Of a DNA stretch of 64,000 nucleotides, positions 60,498 to 64,000 are shown one piece after another. Each line of letters opens with the position of its first letter. The stretch's first letter is position 1. The notes under the pieces are model-generated. The model ran no database searches. It saw nothing but the letters and a program-made list of their open reading frames with translations, and was not told where the DNA came from. Made by a program: the position numbers and the translations under genes. The DNA is from Amycolatopsis sp. A133 (GTDB lineage Bacteria; Actinomycetota; Actinomycetes; Mycobacteriales; Pseudonocardiaceae): contig NZ_JAVHJU010000007.1 of the NCBI RefSeq assembly GCF_031082405.1, positions 124,001 to 188,000 on the forward strand, written 5' to 3'.

Positions 60498-61489
60498 TCA
60501 CAGGTAGAACGCCAGGAACAGCGTGATCACCCAGGTCGCGCCGAGCACCTGCAGGATGCGGTCCTTGAGCGCGATCTCCTCGGGCTCGCCCGCGATGCCG
60601 CCGTCGACGTCGACGGCGTAGCGGAGCACCGCCACCAGGAACGGGACCATCGAGATGAGCGCCCACACCGAGTTGTGCTCGGTCTGGCGGATCTCGAACG
60701 CCCACAGGCAGTACGACATGATCAGGATCGCCGCCGACGTCGCCCAGACGAACCGCAGGTAGCTGGCCGAATACTTCTTCAGCGACGAGCGGATCTTCGC
60801 GCCGGTGCGCTCGAACAGCATGATCTCCGCGTAGCGCTTGCCGGCCACCATGAACAGCGAGCCGAACGCCGTGACCAGCAGGAACCACTGCGAAAGGGCG
60901 ATACCGCCCGCGACACCACCGGCGATCGAACGCATCAGGAAGCCCGAGCCGACGATGGCCAGGTCGACCACCGGCTGGTGCTTGAGGCCGAAGCAGTAAC
61001 CGAGCTGGACGGCCTCGTAGACCCCCAGCACGACCGCCAGCTGCCAGCTGGCCAGGAACGACACGCCGAGGCCGGCCAGGAAGAACACGACCGCGGCCCC
61101 GTACGCGACGGGGACCGGCACGAGCCCGGCCGCGATCGGCCGGTTGCGCTTGGTCGGGTGGGCCCGGTCGGCCTCGACGTCGATCGCGTCGTTGATGAGG
61201 TAGACCGAGCTCGCCACCAGCGAAAACGCCACGAAGGCGACGATCGCGTCGAGCAGCAGGCCCGTGCGGTCGGTCGACTTCGAGAACGCGAAGAACGGGG
61301 CCGCGAAGACCAGGACGTTCTTCACCCACTGGCGCGGCCGCGCCGTCTTGAGGACGCCGCCGACCAGGCCCAACGGCCCGCGGGTGGCGGTCGCCGTGGT
61401 CGCCTCCGAGGACTTCACCGTCACCGGGGTCTCCGGTGCCTCAGGAGTCACGGCCGCTTCGTCGCTGTTGCGCTGCTCGGTCGTCTCGC

Positions 61490-61493
<4 letters not shown>
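60498..61493 (-). CDS. ubiA: Decaprenyl-phosphate phosphoribosyltransferase (UbiA family)
   Basis: Transfers 5-phosphoribose from PRPP to decaprenyl phosphate, the first committed step of DPA synthesis; the counterpart of Rv3806c. The 331-residue membrane protein has the metal motif YLINDAIDVEADRAHPTKRN with the NDxxDxxxD pattern, and a later YCFGLKHQPVVDLAIVGSGF loop. It overlaps the PAP2 gene by 4 nt at the end of the glf-PAP2-ubiA operon. Confidence 0.95.
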
Positions 61494-63251
<1,758 letters not shown>

Positions 63252-63306
63252 TCACACGGCCCGCACCCGACTATCACATTTCGGCCTACGACACACCTGG
63301 AAAGCA

Positions 63307-64000
63307 GTGCCTGCACCCGAGGACTTCTGGAGCTACTTCGCCGCGGTGGCCACCTACCTGGCCGTGCTGGCGGTCCCCGGCGGGGTCGTCGGGTGGGCCG
63401 CCGGCCTGCGCGGCTGGGCCCTCGCCGGGCTCGCGCCGCTGCTCAGCTACGCCATCACCGGCCTGGCCGGTCCCTGGCTGGCCATCGCGCACATCCCGTA
63501 CGGCTCGCTCAGCGTCGCCGCGGTCACCCTGCTGCTCGCCGCCGTGCTCTACGGCCTGCGCCGCCTGGCGACCGCGCGCGGCTGGCTCACGCCGGGTGCC
63601 GAGGAGCCCGCGGTGCCGTGGACGCGGCGGGCCCACTTCGCCGTGGGCGCCTGCGTCGCGATCGCCGTCGCCGTGTCGATCGCCGTCGTCGTCTCCGGCC
63701 GCGGCGGGACGACGGCGGTGTTCCAGCGCTGGGACACCGTGTTCCACGCGAACGGCATCCGCTACATCGCCGAGACCGGCGACGGCTCCCTGACCGGCAT
63801 GGGCACCATCAACTGGTACCCCGACGGCTCCTTCTACCCGAACGCCTACCACCTGGCCGGCGCCCTGGTCTACGAGCTGTCGGGGACGTCGATCCCGGTC
63901 ACGCTCAACGCGATCACGATGCCGATCGCCGGGCTGTTCGCGCTGGCCATGGCCGCGCTGGTGCGCCAGCTCGGCGGCCGCGCGGTGTTCGCCGGCAGCG
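63307..64000 (+). CDS. Large membrane protein, DUF6541/GT-C-like, N-terminal part
   Basis: An open frame of 231 codons runs off the right edge. It begins with GTG and FWSYFAAVATYLAVLAVPGG, has several membrane helices, and a conserved-looking loop QRWDTVFHANGIRYI followed by INWYPDGSFYPNAYHL. This resembles DUF6541 proteins of actinobacteria, thought to be GT-C glycosyltransferases of the cell envelope. The ribosome site (GGAAA 3 nt away) is weak, so the start may shift. The position next to glf suggests a role in arabinogalactan or another surface glycan. Confidence 0.75.
   Translation, partial: MPAPEDFWSYFAAVATYLAVLAVPGGVVGWAAGLRGWALAGLAPLLSYAITGLAGPWLAIAHIPYGSLSVAAVTLLLAAVLYGLRRLATARGWLTPGAEEPAVPWTRRAHFAVGACVAIAVAVSIAVVVSGRGGTTAVFQRWDTVFHANGIRYIAETGDGSLTGMGTINWYPDGSFYPNAYHLAGALVYELSGTSIPVTLNAITMPIAGLFALAMAALVRQLGGRAVFAGS

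Overview
The window comes from a high-GC, mycolic-acid-type actinomycete, most likely a member of the Pseudonocardiaceae such as Amycolatopsis. The reasons are third-position GC near saturation with frequent GTG starts, an SsgB-type sporulation protein, the mycobacterial-type arabinogalactan genes (glf, glfT1, glfT2, dprE1, dprE2, ubiA), type VII secretion accessory genes (EspG, PPE-like, DUF3558), a bacterial proteasome activator, and many apparently leaderless genes. The genus is an inference; no 16S gene is present.

Left part (1-33 kb), a mixed chromosomal region. It holds glycerol uptake and catabolism (glpF-glpK divergent from glpD), a GNAT acetyltransferase, two tandem DUF1707 membrane proteins, the biotin carboxylase/BCCP subunit of an acyl-CoA carboxylase, a dicarboxylate/glutamate symporter, Maf, a secreted GH3 glucosidase, an N-terminally deleted MFS transporter next to a 48-bp perfect hairpin, SsgB, a streptogrisin-type protease, a large LuxR/LAL regulator, a G1 (eqolisin) peptidase, an NMT1-type ABC importer divergent from a CitA/DcuS-type two-component system, and assorted enzymes. 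A tRNA-Ser(TGA) lies at 33.1 kb.

Middle (34-47 kb). After a YpfJ-type zinc metallopeptidase and a secreted M28 aminopeptidase comes a block matching, from memory, M. tuberculosis Rv3777-Rv3783: quinone oxidoreductase, class-V aminotransferase-like protein, Bpa, then Wzm/Wzt/GlfT1. Between Bpa and Wzm sits an extra island (41.1-46.9 kb) with NeuB, NeuC and NeuA homologues for nonulosonic (sialic) acid synthesis. It also holds a small protein with recognisable sialyl motifs L, S and VS of family GT29, a coiled-coil protein translationally coupled to it, and a GT-C-like membrane protein. This looks like a complete make-activate-transfer route for a sialylated cell-surface glycan in an actinomycete, and it is the most interesting feature here.

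Right part (47-64 kb), galactan/arabinan assembly. Wzm and Wzt should export the lipid-linked galactan that GlfT1 and GlfT2 build from UDP-galactofuranose supplied by Glf. UbiA, the PAP2 phosphatase, DprE1 and DprE2 make decaprenyl-phosphoryl-arabinose, with a GtrA-type protein nearby and GT-C glycosyltransferase candidates to use it. A four-gene type VII secretion-associated operon (EspG, PE/EspC-like, DUF3558 lipoprotein, PPE-like) is inserted between glfT1 and glfT2.

Dispersed signals. Three tandem pairs of a palindrome centred on TTTCACGTGAAA occur, one pair in-frame inside a coding sequence. Several strong bidirectional terminators separate convergent genes. About a dozen genes have a TANNNT hexamer 5-8 nt upstream of the start, as expected for leaderless transcripts.
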